Positions 54,319 to 62,609 of a stretch of DNA of 64,000 nucleotides are shown one piece after another. Location of the stretch: the NCBI GenBank assembly GCA_025359135.1, contig JANYHJ010000074.1:1-64000 (forward strand), written 5' to 3'. Each line of letters begins with the position of its first letter. The stretch's first letter is position 1. Both the position numbers and the translations under genes were made by a program. Origin of the DNA: Gemmatimonadota bacterium (GTDB taxonomy: Bacteria; Gemmatimonadota; Gemmatimonadetes; Gemmatimonadales; Gemmatimonadaceae). Under the pieces are notes generated by a model. It made no database searches. It was not told where the DNA came from and was given only the letters and a program-made list of their open reading frames with translations.

Positions 54319-55134
54319 TCAGCGCTCGAGATAGATGCCGAGCGACTTGCTCGACGGCGCGCTGAAGTTGCTCGCCGTGTAGATGAGCGCGAGCGTGAAG
54401 GCGAACGGGTTGGCGATGTTCGAGATGCCCGCGATCGACATGATGTTGCCGCCGCCGGGCGCCACCCCGGTCGGGGTGACGATCACGTTGATCGACGGCA
54501 CGGCGCCGCCTGCGGCGGTGATGTCGACGTAGTCGGAGATGGCGCCGTACGCGAGCGCCGTGACGACCTTGACCTCCGCGCCCGGTGCGCCGCTCCAGAC
54601 GTCGACCGGTGCCACGCCCGGAATGAAGTGGGCGAAGCGCACGTGCGCCTTGTTGGCTGCGGGCGTCAGCGTGTCGAGGGGCGCCAGGAGCAGGTTGGGC
54701 ACGTAGTTCGCGTTGGTGGCACCGATGATGCCGAAGGCGAAGGCGCTGTAGCGCTGGCCATCGACGAGCAGGCGCGCTTCGGAGAGGAAGCGCGTGGTGC
54801 CGCCGTTGTTGTTGGCCTCGAAGGTCACGAGCGGCGATGAGCTCGCGAACTTGACCGTGTCGTTGGTGAGGGTGGCGAGGTAGGCCGTCCCGGTGGCCTT
54901 CTGCACGCCATTGGTCTTCCAGCCGAGCGCCGAGGACGCCGTCGTCGCCGTCATGAGGATGTGCGCGTACGTGACGAAGGCCGACTTGTCGAGTGTACCG
55001 CTGGTGCCCGTGCCTCCGCCGCCGGCGATGTCACCGGTGGTGGCGGGGCTGCACGCGGTGGCGAGCGCGAGGGCGGACGCGAGGGCGGGCGCGAGGAGGC
55101 GCCGGGCGGACGCGCGGAGACGGGGAGAGCGCAT
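54319..55134 (-). CDS. DUF4397-type lipoprotein
   Basis: A 271-residue protein with a lipoprotein signal (lipobox ending ALATAC) and two DUF4397 repeats (AFVTYAHILM... and HVRFAHFIPGVAPVDVW). Family members are surface or periplasmic lipoproteins of unknown role. It is divergent from tetR, whose operator region lies just upstream. Confidence 0.75.
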   Translation of the reverse strand: MRSPRLRASARRLLAPALASALALATACSPATTGDIAGGGGTGTSGTLDKSAFVTYAHILMTATTASSALGWKTNGVQKATGTAYLATLTNDTVKFASSSPLVTFEANNNGGTTRFLSEARLLVDGQRYSAFAFGIIGATNANYVPNLLLAPLDTLTPAANKAHVRFAHFIPGVAPVDVWSGAPGAEVKVVTALAYGAISDYVDITAAGGAVPSINVIVTPTGVAPGGGNIMSIAGISNIANPFAFTLALIYTASNFSAPSSKSLGIYLER

Positions 55135-55190
55135 GTCTGGATGACTATCGGCTCGGGCGCGGGCAACGTTCACCAGCGCGACGTTAGTAC

Positions 55191-55219
55191 TTGATACAAA
55201 CGAACGTTCGTTATATTAT
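55191..55219 (+). promoter_or_regulatory. tetR promoter with operator in the spacer
   Basis: TTGATA (55191-55196), 17 bases, TATTAT (55214-55219), then ATG at 55225, about 5 bases after the -10. The spacer contains the palindrome below. This is the clearest sigma-70-like promoter in the window and implies a leaderless tetR mRNA. Confidence 0.7.
55199..55212. promoter_or_regulatory. Perfect 14-base palindrome, probable TetR operator
   Basis: aacgaacgttcgtt is its own reverse complement and lies between the -35 and -10 of tetR. Binding here would block tetR and possibly the divergent DUF4397 gene. This is the usual design of a self-repressing TetR-family gene. Confidence 0.7.
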
Positions 55220-55224
55220 GATGC

Positions 55225-55845
55225 ATGACAAAAGGCGCCGATACCCGCGATCGCATTCTCCGCGAGGCCGAGTCCCTCGCTGGCTCCCTCGGACTCGACG
55301 GCCTCACCATCGGCGTCCTCGCCAGAACGCTCGACCTGTCCAAGAGCGGCCTCTTCGCCCACTTCGGCTCTCGCGAGGGACTCCAGCTCGCCGTCCTCCA
55401 GCGCGCCGCCGATCGCTTCGACCACGACGTCCTCTTCCCCGCCCTGCGCGCCAAGTCAGGCGAACCACGCCTCCGCGCCCTCTGCGACCACTGGCTCGCC
55501 TGGGAGCGCACCCGCGTCGCACATGGCGGCGACCTGCTCGCCGCCGCCGCCTTCGAACTGGACGATCGCCCCGGCGTCGTGCGCGACTACCTCGTGCGCA
55601 TCCAGCAGCGCTGGCTCGGCTCACTCGCCACGGCGTGCACCATTGCCACCGAAAACGGGCACTTCCACCACGACGTCGAGCCCGATCCGTGGGTGCGCGA
55701 GGCGCTGGGCATCATCCTCGCCCATCGCGTCGCGCGGCGCCTCCTGGGTGATGCACACGCCGACGCGCGCGCCGCGAACGCGATGGACGCCCTCTTCGCA
55801 CGCGCGCGAGCCACGCACAAGCCGAAGAAGCGCCGAGCGGCATAG
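55225..55845 (+). CDS. TetR-family transcriptional regulator
   Basis: A 206-residue protein with an N-terminal helix-turn-helix (TRDRILREAESLAGSLGLDG, LSKSGLFAHFGSREGLQLAV) and a helical ligand domain. The ligand is unknown. A palindrome in its own promoter suggests autorepression. It is divergent from a DUF4397 lipoprotein. No efflux or catabolic gene is adjacent. Confidence 0.9.
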   Translation: MTKGADTRDRILREAESLAGSLGLDGLTIGVLARTLDLSKSGLFAHFGSREGLQLAVLQRAADRFDHDVLFPALRAKSGEPRLRALCDHWLAWERTRVAHGGDLLAAAAFELDDRPGVVRDYLVRIQQRWLGSLATACTIATENGHFHHDVEPDPWVREALGIILAHRVARRLLGDAHADARAANAMDALFARARATHKPKKRRAA

Positions 55846-55941
55846 GGCATTCGTCACCTCAGCGGGCTCGCGCTAAGCGCAGGCGTCCGCAGCTGATGAT
55901 GCTCCAACCTCGCACGCCGCACTAAGTCGCTGATGGAGCTG

Positions 55942-55970
55942 TTGCTGCGGAACGCCGCCGGCCCTAGCCT
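55942..55970 (+). promoter_or_regulatory. Putative leaderless promoter of the 56-kb lipoprotein gene
   Basis: TTGCTG (55942-55947), 17 bases, TAGCCT (55965-55970), then 6 bases to the GTG start at 55977. Spacing is ideal; hexamers are moderate. Confidence 0.45.
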
Positions 55971-55976
55971 GAGCGC

Positions 55977-56903
55977 GTGCGCCCGCGCGTCATCATCTCC
56001 GCCACGTTGGCCCTCGCCATCAGCTGGGCATGCGACTCACCGACCGAGCCGTCACTCGGCCGGCCGGTGTTGCCACCACTCGCGAGCGCGGTCACGGGTG
56101 CAGCGCAGGCCGCGATCGGTGCGGATGGCTTCTTTCGCGTTGCCGCAGACACGGCGTTCGGTGCCGACAGTCTGATCAGCCCGGCACGCGCCAGCGCGCT
56201 GCTGCTCTCCTTCCTGCAGCGCAGGGACTTGCCCTTGATCATCTGGTCGCGAGGCGATGCCTACGTGGAACTCACGTACCCGGACATCCGCGTCTGTGGC
56301 CCGGCGCGAATAAATCGCGCATGGGCGTTTCCGATCACGGACTCTGTCTCACCGAACACGCGCTGGACCTTCGGCCCGTGGTACTCCGCCCCCGTCTGCG
56401 ATCCAGATGGCATCTTCCGAGGCATGATCGGCGTGACGGCGTTAGCCACGAGTCTCGGAATGGCCGATTCAGCGCTCTCTGCGCAACTCGATCGTTCCGC
56501 CGGCTTCGACTGGTACAACGCTCCGCTCGACTGGAATCCGCTGTTCACGGCCGAGCAGGCTGCGGTGCTCGCGTTCGTGCTTACCGGACGGCGCGTGACG
56601 AACGTGCCGCAGCCGATTCCGATCTTCGGTAGCCGCAGCCTCGCGTACCGCTTCCGAGTGGACCTCGAGTCGCCGGTCAATTACCGCGAGACCGTCACGG
56701 GGCGAGTGGACAGCACCCGGTCATTGATCATCCGCTATAACCCGGCCTCGAGCATGCTAGTGATCATCGACTCGATCGCAACGGAGCGACCGACACTCAC
56801 GACTACCGAATTTCCGACTGATACCGGCACAGGCAGGAGCATCACCCTCACCCTCGCTGACACGGCGCGCCGGCGGCTGATTCCGGTGGTCATCGTACCG
56901 TAG
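55977..56903 (+). CDS. Predicted lipoprotein, unknown function
   Basis: A 308-residue protein, GTG start, with a lipobox-like signal end (ISWAC, Cys at about 19). The rest is a globular alpha/beta-looking sequence with two more cysteines that might pair (VCGPARI and PVCDPDG) and Thr/Ser-rich tail. I do not recognise the family. It follows tetR on the same strand after 131 bases, then converges with the dehydrogenase gene. Confidence 0.6.
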   Translation: MRPRVIISATLALAISWACDSPTEPSLGRPVLPPLASAVTGAAQAAIGADGFFRVAADTAFGADSLISPARASALLLSFLQRRDLPLIIWSRGDAYVELTYPDIRVCGPARINRAWAFPITDSVSPNTRWTFGPWYSAPVCDPDGIFRGMIGVTALATSLGMADSALSAQLDRSAGFDWYNAPLDWNPLFTAEQAAVLAFVLTGRRVTNVPQPIPIFGSRSLAYRFRVDLESPVNYRETVTGRVDSTRSLIIRYNPASSMLVIIDSIATERPTLTTTEFPTDTGTGRSITLTLADTARRRLIPVVIVP

Positions 56904-56946
56904 CCAGCGCCACGCCTGCGGTACGATCAGCCGCGGCCGGCGGGCG

Positions 56947-57933
56947 CTACACCTTGGGCACGATCAGCACCTTGCCCGCACGTTCGCCACTCGCCGCTAG
57001 CGTCACCGCCGCCTTGATGTCGCGCACGTCGAACGTCGCCTGCACGCGGGCCGAGAGCTTGCCCGAGGCGATCAACTGCGCGCATTCACCGAACACCGCC
57101 ATCTGATCTTGCGGCGTCGACTTGCGGAACCAGAAGACGAGCCAGAAACCCCGCAGCGTCACGTCCTTGAACACGAAGTTGCCCGGTGACACCTGGCACG
57201 GCTCGCCACTCATGCGGCCGTAGTTCACCACCGTCGCGCCTTCGGCCACGCAGGCCGCCAGCCGGTCGGTGGACGAGCCCGCCACGCAATCGATCGCGAG
57301 CTTGATCTTGGCCTTGTCGGTGGCCGCTGCCACGCGCTTGGGGAGATCAGGACCATCGACAACCACAATGTCGCCGCCCTCGGCCTTCACACCGTCCACC
57401 GCCGACTCGCGGCGCACCACGCTCACCGTGCGATAGTCCTTGAGCTTCGCGATCTGGTTGAGGTAGCCGCCGACGGCCGAGTTGGCGCCGTTCTGGATGA
57501 CCCAGTCACCAGGCTCGAGCTTCACGAAGTCGCGCAACATGAGGAGCGCCGTCGGTGGGTTGACGGTGAGCATCGAGAGCTGCAGCGGATCGGCGTTGCC
57601 GGGCAACGGCATCAGCTTCTTCGCCTCCGCCACGAGGTGCGTCGACCACGAGCCCAGTCCCACGGGCAAGAGGATCGTCGTGCCGACCGCGGGGCTCGTC
57701 GTGTTGGGACCGAGTGCGGCAACCTTGCCGACGCCCTCACTGCCGCCGATCGCGGGCAACGGCGGGAGCATGCCGTACTCGCCCGTGAGCGTGAGCACGT
57801 CCGACGGATTGATCGGCGCCGCCAGCACCTGGATCAGCGCCTGGCCCTCCGTGAGTGGCGGCAGCGTGAACTCGACGGCGTCGATCGCGGCGGACGGCAC
57901 GGGACCGCGGGTGGCATACTGGGCGCGAAGCAT
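56947..57933 (-). CDS. Zinc-free MDR dehydrogenase, enoyl reductase-like
   Basis: A 328-residue medium-chain dehydrogenase: N-terminal GroES-like domain (INPSDVLTLTGEYG, GGSEGVGKVAALG) and a Rossmann domain with WVIQNGANSAVGGYLNQIAK. These match the ETR/MECR trans-2-enoyl reductase group more than zinc alcohol dehydrogenases; the zinc-site cysteines are absent. Substrate is uncertain. It lies between ftsA and the lipoprotein gene, after a hairpin. Confidence 0.8.
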   Translation of the reverse strand: MLRAQYATRGPVPSAAIDAVEFTLPPLTEGQALIQVLAAPINPSDVLTLTGEYGMLPPLPAIGGSEGVGKVAALGPNTTSPAVGTTILLPVGLGSWSTHLVAEAKKLMPLPGNADPLQLSMLTVNPPTALLMLRDFVKLEPGDWVIQNGANSAVGGYLNQIAKLKDYRTVSVVRRESAVDGVKAEGGDIVVVDGPDLPKRVAAATDKAKIKLAIDCVAGSSTDRLAACVAEGATVVNYGRMSGEPCQVSPGNFVFKDVTLRGFWLVFWFRKSTPQDQMAVFGECAQLIASGKLSARVQATFDVRDIKAAVTLAASGERAGKVLIVPKV

Positions 57934-57956
57934 GGAGTCGGGGGCCGAAGGTCGAA

Positions 57957-57989
57957 GCGCCGTCCGGGACAGCGTGTCCCGAACGGCGC
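57957..57989. terminator. Strong hairpin after ftsA
   Basis: A 14-pair stem with one mismatch and a 3-base loop (57957-57971 with 57975-57989), 32 bases after the ftsA stop. It separates ftsA from the dehydrogenase and marks the end of the division cluster. No T-run. Confidence 0.65.
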
Positions 57990-58020
57990 CTCAAAGCTAC
58001 GGATGAAAGCGCAGCGTCGG

Positions 58021-59283
58021 CTAGAAGAAATCCTGCAGCCAGGTCTTCACGCGCTGCGCCAACTTGTCGACGTTGGGTGCTCCCATGCTCATGCGGCCGC
58101 GCCCCGCGGGCGACTCGATCATGACGCGGTGCGCGGCATAGTGGGCGAGGCCCACAACGGTGCTGAAGCGCGGGGCATCCACGGAATCGGAGAGCCCGCC
58201 CACCCGGTCGATCGGTGAACCGACGCGTGCGCCGATGCCGAAGACATCCGTGGCGAGCTCGACCGTGCCGGGCTGCGCCGCGGCGCCACCGGTGCAGACG
58301 ATCCCCGCCGACAGCTTGCCGATGTAGCCGGCACGCTCGATCTCGCGCTGCACGAGATCGTAGATCTCGTCGGTGCGCTGGTGCATGATGTGCGCGAGCA
58401 GCTCGCGCGGAATGCGCCGGTCACCCTGCGCCACCGTGCTCGGCAGCTGGATGACCTCGTCCGGCGGCACCATGCTCTCGTAGACGCAGCCGTACTTCTC
58501 CTTGAGGCGCTCGGCGTCGGCCTGGGTCACGCCGAGTCCGTGCACGATGTCGCTCGTGACGTTGTTGCCGCCGAAGTTGACCGTCGCGAGGTGACGGATC
58601 TTGCCCTCGTGGAAGACGGCCACGTCGGTCGTGCCCGCGCCCATCTCGATGAGCGCGACGCCCAGCTCCTTCTCGTCGTCGGTGAGCACGGCGAGCGCGG
58701 AGGCGAGCGGCTCGAGCACCATCTCCTTGATCGTGTAGCCCGCGCGCTCGACCGCCTTGCGCAGGTTCATGCTCGGGCTCGCCCCGATCGTGACCAAGTA
58801 CATCTCCGTCTCGAGGCGCGTGCCGATCATTCCGATCGGGTCGCGGATCCCCTTGTTCCGGTCGACGGTGTATTCCTGCGGAATCGCGTGGAGCAGCTCG
58901 CGGTCCTGCGGAATCACCTGCGCGCGCGCCACTTCGTGCGCGCGATCGACGTCGGACTTGATGATCTCGCTGCCGTTGACCGCCACGATGCCCTGGCTCG
59001 TGGTCGCCTGCACGTGCTCACCGGCGATGCCGACGAATACCGACGGCACCTGCGCGCCCGCCATCCGTTCGGCGTCGGTGAGCGCCTTCTTGATCGAGCG
59101 CGTCGTTTCCTCGATGTCGCTCACGACGCCCTTCCGGAGGCCGGTGGTCCGCGACTGCCCCACGCCCAGGATGCGGATCTCGGGCGCGCGCAATTCGCCG
59201 ACCACTTCCGCGATCACGGCGGTGGTCTTCGCGCTGCCGATGTCGAGTCCGGCGACGAGGGTCTGCGTGTTGGTGTCAGCCAC
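58021..59283 (-). CDS. ftsA: Cell division protein FtsA
   Basis: FtsA tethers FtsZ to the membrane. The 420-residue actin-like protein has ATPase motifs VAGLDIGSAKTTAVIAEV, ALIEMGAGTTDVAVF, VCTGGAAAQPG, and a C-terminal amphipathic tail (AQRVKTWLQDFF) as the membrane anchor. The start is GTG at 59283. It is the last gene of the cluster before the hairpin. Confidence 0.95.
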   Translation of the reverse strand: MADTNTQTLVAGLDIGSAKTTAVIAEVVGELRAPEIRILGVGQSRTTGLRKGVVSDIEETTRSIKKALTDAERMAGAQVPSVFVGIAGEHVQATTSQGIVAVNGSEIIKSDVDRAHEVARAQVIPQDRELLHAIPQEYTVDRNKGIRDPIGMIGTRLETEMYLVTIGASPSMNLRKAVERAGYTIKEMVLEPLASALAVLTDDEKELGVALIEMGAGTTDVAVFHEGKIRHLATVNFGGNNVTSDIVHGLGVTQADAERLKEKYGCVYESMVPPDEVIQLPSTVAQGDRRIPRELLAHIMHQRTDEIYDLVQREIERAGYIGKLSAGIVCTGGAAAQPGTVELATDVFGIGARVGSPIDRVGGLSDSVDAPRFSTVVGLAHYAAHRVMIESPAGRGRMSMGAPNVDKLAQRVKTWLQDFF

Positions 59284-59312
59284 GGATGAAACGGAACGGT
59301 TCGAGAAAGGGA

Positions 59313-60038
59313 CTACTGCGCGAGCCGCGCGATGACCTGGTCGCGATACCGCAGGTCGAGCTCGGCCACGCGCACCCGGCGGCGCGCGAGGTCGTCGGTG
59401 ACGGGCACGATGTCGGCGAGACGCGCGGCGCCCAGCCCGACGGAGGCGCGGACCTCGACGCCCGTCACGCGGAGACGCAGCTCGCCCCGCTCGCGCCGGA
59501 TGTCGGAGAGCGCCGCATAGAGCGCCGGCGTGGTGCGGCGCACGGTGTCGAGCATGGCGAGCAGCTGGCGGTCGCGTGAACCGACCACCGGAAGGTCCAT
59601 CGGCATGCGCGCCGGCTCGACGGGCAGCCGGCGCCCCTCCGCATCGATCGGCACGAGTCCCTCATTCGACGTGACGAGCGCCACGGGCAGCCGCTCGCTC
59701 ACGTGCAGCACGATGGTGCCGGGCAGTTCGCGCGTGACGCGAACGGACTCCACTTGCGGATGGCCGTTGACGCGCTCGGCCCACCGATCGCTATCGTCGA
59801 AAAGGGAAACGGTCGTGTCCACACGAAGTCGGGCCACGACCACGGCCGGATCGAGGTAGCGCACCCCTTCGACGCGCACCGCGTGCACGTTGAAGAACCG
59901 CATCTGCTGGAGCAGCGCTCGCCCCCAGAAGGGCGAGGCCAGGAGGACGAGACCCAGCGCGCCGTACGCGACCGTCTTCCACCGCGCCCTCGGGCGCGTG
60001 GCAAGGTCGTCGCGTTCGGGGGTGGTGGTCGCTTCCAT
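59313..60038 (-). CDS. ftsQ: Cell division protein FtsQ
   Basis: FtsQ links division proteins in the periplasm. The 241-residue protein has an N-terminal membrane helix (residues about 25-45), a POTRA domain (NVHAVRVEGVRYLDPAVVVARL, residues about 53-115) and a C-terminal beta domain (RDRQLLAMLD). It lies between murC and ftsA, the usual place. Confidence 0.9.
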   Translation of the reverse strand: MEATTTPERDDLATRPRARWKTVAYGALGLVLLASPFWGRALLQQMRFFNVHAVRVEGVRYLDPAVVVARLRVDTTVSLFDDSDRWAERVNGHPQVESVRVTRELPGTIVLHVSERLPVALVTSNEGLVPIDAEGRRLPVEPARMPMDLPVVGSRDRQLLAMLDTVRRTTPALYAALSDIRRERGELRLRVTGVEVRASVGLGAARLADIVPVTDDLARRRVRVAELDLRYRDQVIARLAQ

Positions 60039-60052
60039 GGAGGCGAGGCGGG

Positions 60053-61468
60053 TCAGGACATGAGGGCAAGCAGTTCCGGGCCGGTCTTTGTCACGTCGCC
60101 GGCCCCGAGTGTTATGACGATGTCACCCTCGCGAACGGCACGTGCGAGCGCCGCCGCCATCTCGCTTCGCGGTCCCTCCCACGCGATCGACTTTCCGGCC
60201 ACTTCGGTGGCCCGCGCAACGAGGGCGGCGCTGACTCCCGCAATCGGCTGCTCGCGCGCCGGATAGAGGTCGGCCACCATCGCCACGTCGGCCATCGCGA
60301 GCGCTTCCCCGAACTCCTTCGCGAAGTCGCGAGTGCGCGTGTAGAGATGCGGCTGGAAGGCCGCGACCACGCGTCGCCCCGGATACGACGTCCGCGCCGC
60401 CGAGAGCGTGGCTGCGATCTCGGTGGGATGATGCGCATAGTCGTCGACCACCAGCACGCCGCGCCTTTCGCCAAGGACCTGGAAGCGGCGTTCGGCTCCC
60501 GTGACGGCGGCGAGACCCGCGGCGAGGGCGTCGAACGAGGCGCCGAGTGCCAGACCCGATGCGACCGCGGCGAGCGCATTCTGCACGTTGTGAAGGCCGG
60601 GTACGCGGAGACGGAGTTCGCCAAGCGTGCGACCGTCGAAGGTCACGGCAACGCGGCTCCCAGTTCCGTGGGGCGCGACCAATGTGGCCCGGAGCCGGGC
60701 GTCGGGCGACGCGTGTCCGTACGTGATCCGCTCCGCCGTCGGCGGCAAGCTCACCGACATCGCGCCGGCGTCGTCGGCACAAAGCACCACGAAACGCGCG
60801 GGAGCGGCGAAGCGGGCGAAGGTGGCCCGGATGTCGTCGAGATCCGTATAGATGTCGAGGTGGTCGGCCTCGACGTTCGTGATGACGGCGACCGTCGGGA
60901 TCAGGGTCAGGAACGAGCGGTCGTACTCGTCGGCCTCCACCACGAAGAGCTCGTCGCCGCCGCGCCGCAGGTTGCCCCCCCAGTCCGCGATCCGGGCTCC
61001 GACCACGCCAGTCGGGTCCAAGTCGGCCGAGGCGAGCGCCTCGGTGGTCATGGTAGTGGTGGTCGTCTTTCCATGGGTGCCCGCCACCGCCACCAGCCGG
61101 CCGTGATTGACGGCAGCGCCCAGCGCCTCGGCGCGCCGAATGACCGGAAGTCCGCGAGCCCTGGCAGCGACGAGTTCGGGGTGATCCTTGGGCACGGCCG
61201 AGGTGACGACGAGCGCTCTTGAGTTCTCAACGTGCGACGGCGAATGGCCTTCGCTGACCTGGATCCCGAGTTCGAGCAGATCCGAGGTCCCAGCCAGATT
61301 GGCATCACATCCTGAGACGACCACTCCGCGCCGATGGAAGAGCTCCGCGAGCGCGCTCATGCCCGCTCCGGCGATCCCGACGAAATGGACAGGCCGCCGG
61401 TCGGTTCGGTCGAAAAGCAGGGCCATTTCGGCCCCGGAAAGCGGGGTTGGAAGGTTATGCATGGTCAT
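60053..61468 (-). CDS. murC: UDP-N-acetylmuramate-L-alanine ligase
   Basis: MurC adds L-alanine to UDP-MurNAc. The 471-residue protein has VHFVGIAGAGMSALAELF, the P-loop VAGTHGKTTTTTM, ITNVEADHLDIY and DDYAHHPTEIAATL. The ATG at 61468 is chosen; 61426 is an alternative and no Shine-Dalgarno decides. It follows murG by 31 bases, where paired repeats lie. Confidence 0.94.
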   Translation of the reverse strand: MTMHNLPTPLSGAEMALLFDRTDRRPVHFVGIAGAGMSALAELFHRRGVVVSGCDANLAGTSDLLELGIQVSEGHSPSHVENSRALVVTSAVPKDHPELVAARARGLPVIRRAEALGAAVNHGRLVAVAGTHGKTTTTTMTTEALASADLDPTGVVGARIADWGGNLRRGGDELFVVEADEYDRSFLTLIPTVAVITNVEADHLDIYTDLDDIRATFARFAAPARFVVLCADDAGAMSVSLPPTAERITYGHASPDARLRATLVAPHGTGSRVAVTFDGRTLGELRLRVPGLHNVQNALAAVASGLALGASFDALAAGLAAVTGAERRFQVLGERRGVLVVDDYAHHPTEIAATLSAARTSYPGRRVVAAFQPHLYTRTRDFAKEFGEALAMADVAMVADLYPAREQPIAGVSAALVARATEVAGKSIAWEGPRSEMAAALARAVREGDIVITLGAGDVTKTGPELLALMS

Positions 61469-61486
61469 GCATCGGACTGCATAGCA

Positions 61487-61540
61487 GCGATAATTCGCAT
61501 CAGGTGAATCGCGTAAGTATATCTTTTGCGATAACTTGCG
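61487..61540. promoter_or_regulatory. Two similar 13-base repeats at the murG-murC junction
   Basis: gcgataattcgca (61487-61499) and gcgataacttgcg (61528-61540) match at 10 of 13 bases, 41 bases apart, close to four helix turns. A minus-strand TATACT (61516-61521) lies between them. The stretch is unusually AT-rich for the window, including the last codons of murG. It could be a regulated internal promoter for murC onward. Confidence 0.4.
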
Positions 61541-62594
61541 CCGCATCAACTCGACCGATTTCTACGGCGTGCTTGGCCATCAGCGCGAGCGCTCCCCGAT
61601 CAGCGAGCAGTCGAGCCACCGCGGGTCCAATCCGGCTGGAAAAGCCGTCGACTTGGGGCAAGAGCTCCCCTGCCCCGGCTTCCACCAACGCCCGCGCATT
61701 TCCGGTCTGGTGGTCCGCAGCCGCGGTTGGCAGCGGGATCAATATGGCAGGAAGTCCCCACGCGCAAAGCTCGGCGCACGTGATGGCACCGGCGCGCGTG
61801 ATGGCGAGGTCGGAGGCCGCGTATGCGTCCCCGATCGGGCTCAGGTAGGCGCGGACACTCACCTGCTCCGTCTCCCTGTTCTTGAGCGCTTCGTAGTTGC
61901 GGGTGCCCACACCCCAGATGACTCGAAGGGTCGGCGGCAGGGGTCCGCTGAGCCACTCGCCGACGGCGGTGTTGATGGCGTCAGAGCCCTGACTGCCGCC
62001 GAAGACGAGCACGACCTGGAGGCTCGGATCGGCAGAGAGTTCGATTTTCTCTCGGGACGCGAGCCGATCCGGGCGCGGGGTGGGTGGCGGCTCGATCGGG
62101 TTGCCGGTGACGAGGACGGCGGTGCCGCTGCCGGCGCTGAGCCGGTCCTTCGCCTCGCCGAAGCCGAGGTAGAGGGCTTTCGCCCAACGGGCCGTGATGC
62201 GAGCCGTCACTCCAGGAATGGCGTCCGCAACGGTCTGCACCGTCGGGATATCGTGCGAGATGGCCCAGGCGAGCGCCATGCCGGAGGCGTAGCCGCCCGC
62301 GCCCACCACGACAGCCGGTTTGCGTGCCCCGATGGCCCTGCCGAGCGCACTCCAGCTGCCCATCGTCTCGCGAATGCCCGTCCAGTTCCGGCCAATGTCC
62401 GACCGGTAGATCGGGTGCAGAGGAAAGAGGGCGAACGGGAATTCGGTGGTCGGGAGGATCTGCTTCTCGATTCCCCGCTCGGCGCCAATGAAGAAAGGGC
62501 GTACCCGCGAGTCGAGACGCACCATGGCCCGGGCGACTGCGAGGGCCGGATAGAGGTGTCCTCCGGTGCCCCCGCCCGCGAAGATGACGTCCAC
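61500..62594 (-). CDS. murG: Peptidoglycan lipid II glycosyltransferase MurG
   Basis: MurG adds GlcNAc to lipid I at the membrane. The 364-residue protein has FAGGGTGGHLYPALAVA, VVGAGGYASGMA, VFGGSQGSDAINTA and TRAGAITCAELCAWGLPAILIP. The start is GTG at 62594. The last dozen codons are AT-rich compared with the rest. Confidence 0.95.
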   Translation of the reverse strand: MDVIFAGGGTGGHLYPALAVARAMVRLDSRVRPFFIGAERGIEKQILPTTEFPFALFPLHPIYRSDIGRNWTGIRETMGSWSALGRAIGARKPAVVVGAGGYASGMALAWAISHDIPTVQTVADAIPGVTARITARWAKALYLGFGEAKDRLSAGSGTAVLVTGNPIEPPPTPRPDRLASREKIELSADPSLQVVLVFGGSQGSDAINTAVGEWLSGPLPPTLRVIWGVGTRNYEALKNRETEQVSVRAYLSPIGDAYAASDLAITRAGAITCAELCAWGLPAILIPLPTAAADHQTGNARALVEAGAGELLPQVDGFSSRIGPAVARLLADRGALALMAKHAVEIGRVDAAQVIAKDILTRFT

Positions 62595-62609
62595 GACGAC
62601 GGCGCGCGC

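Noticed and set aside
55846-55976. A small gene between tetR and the lipoprotein gene
   Set aside because: No frame with a plausible start and length; the stretch is better explained as a promoter region.
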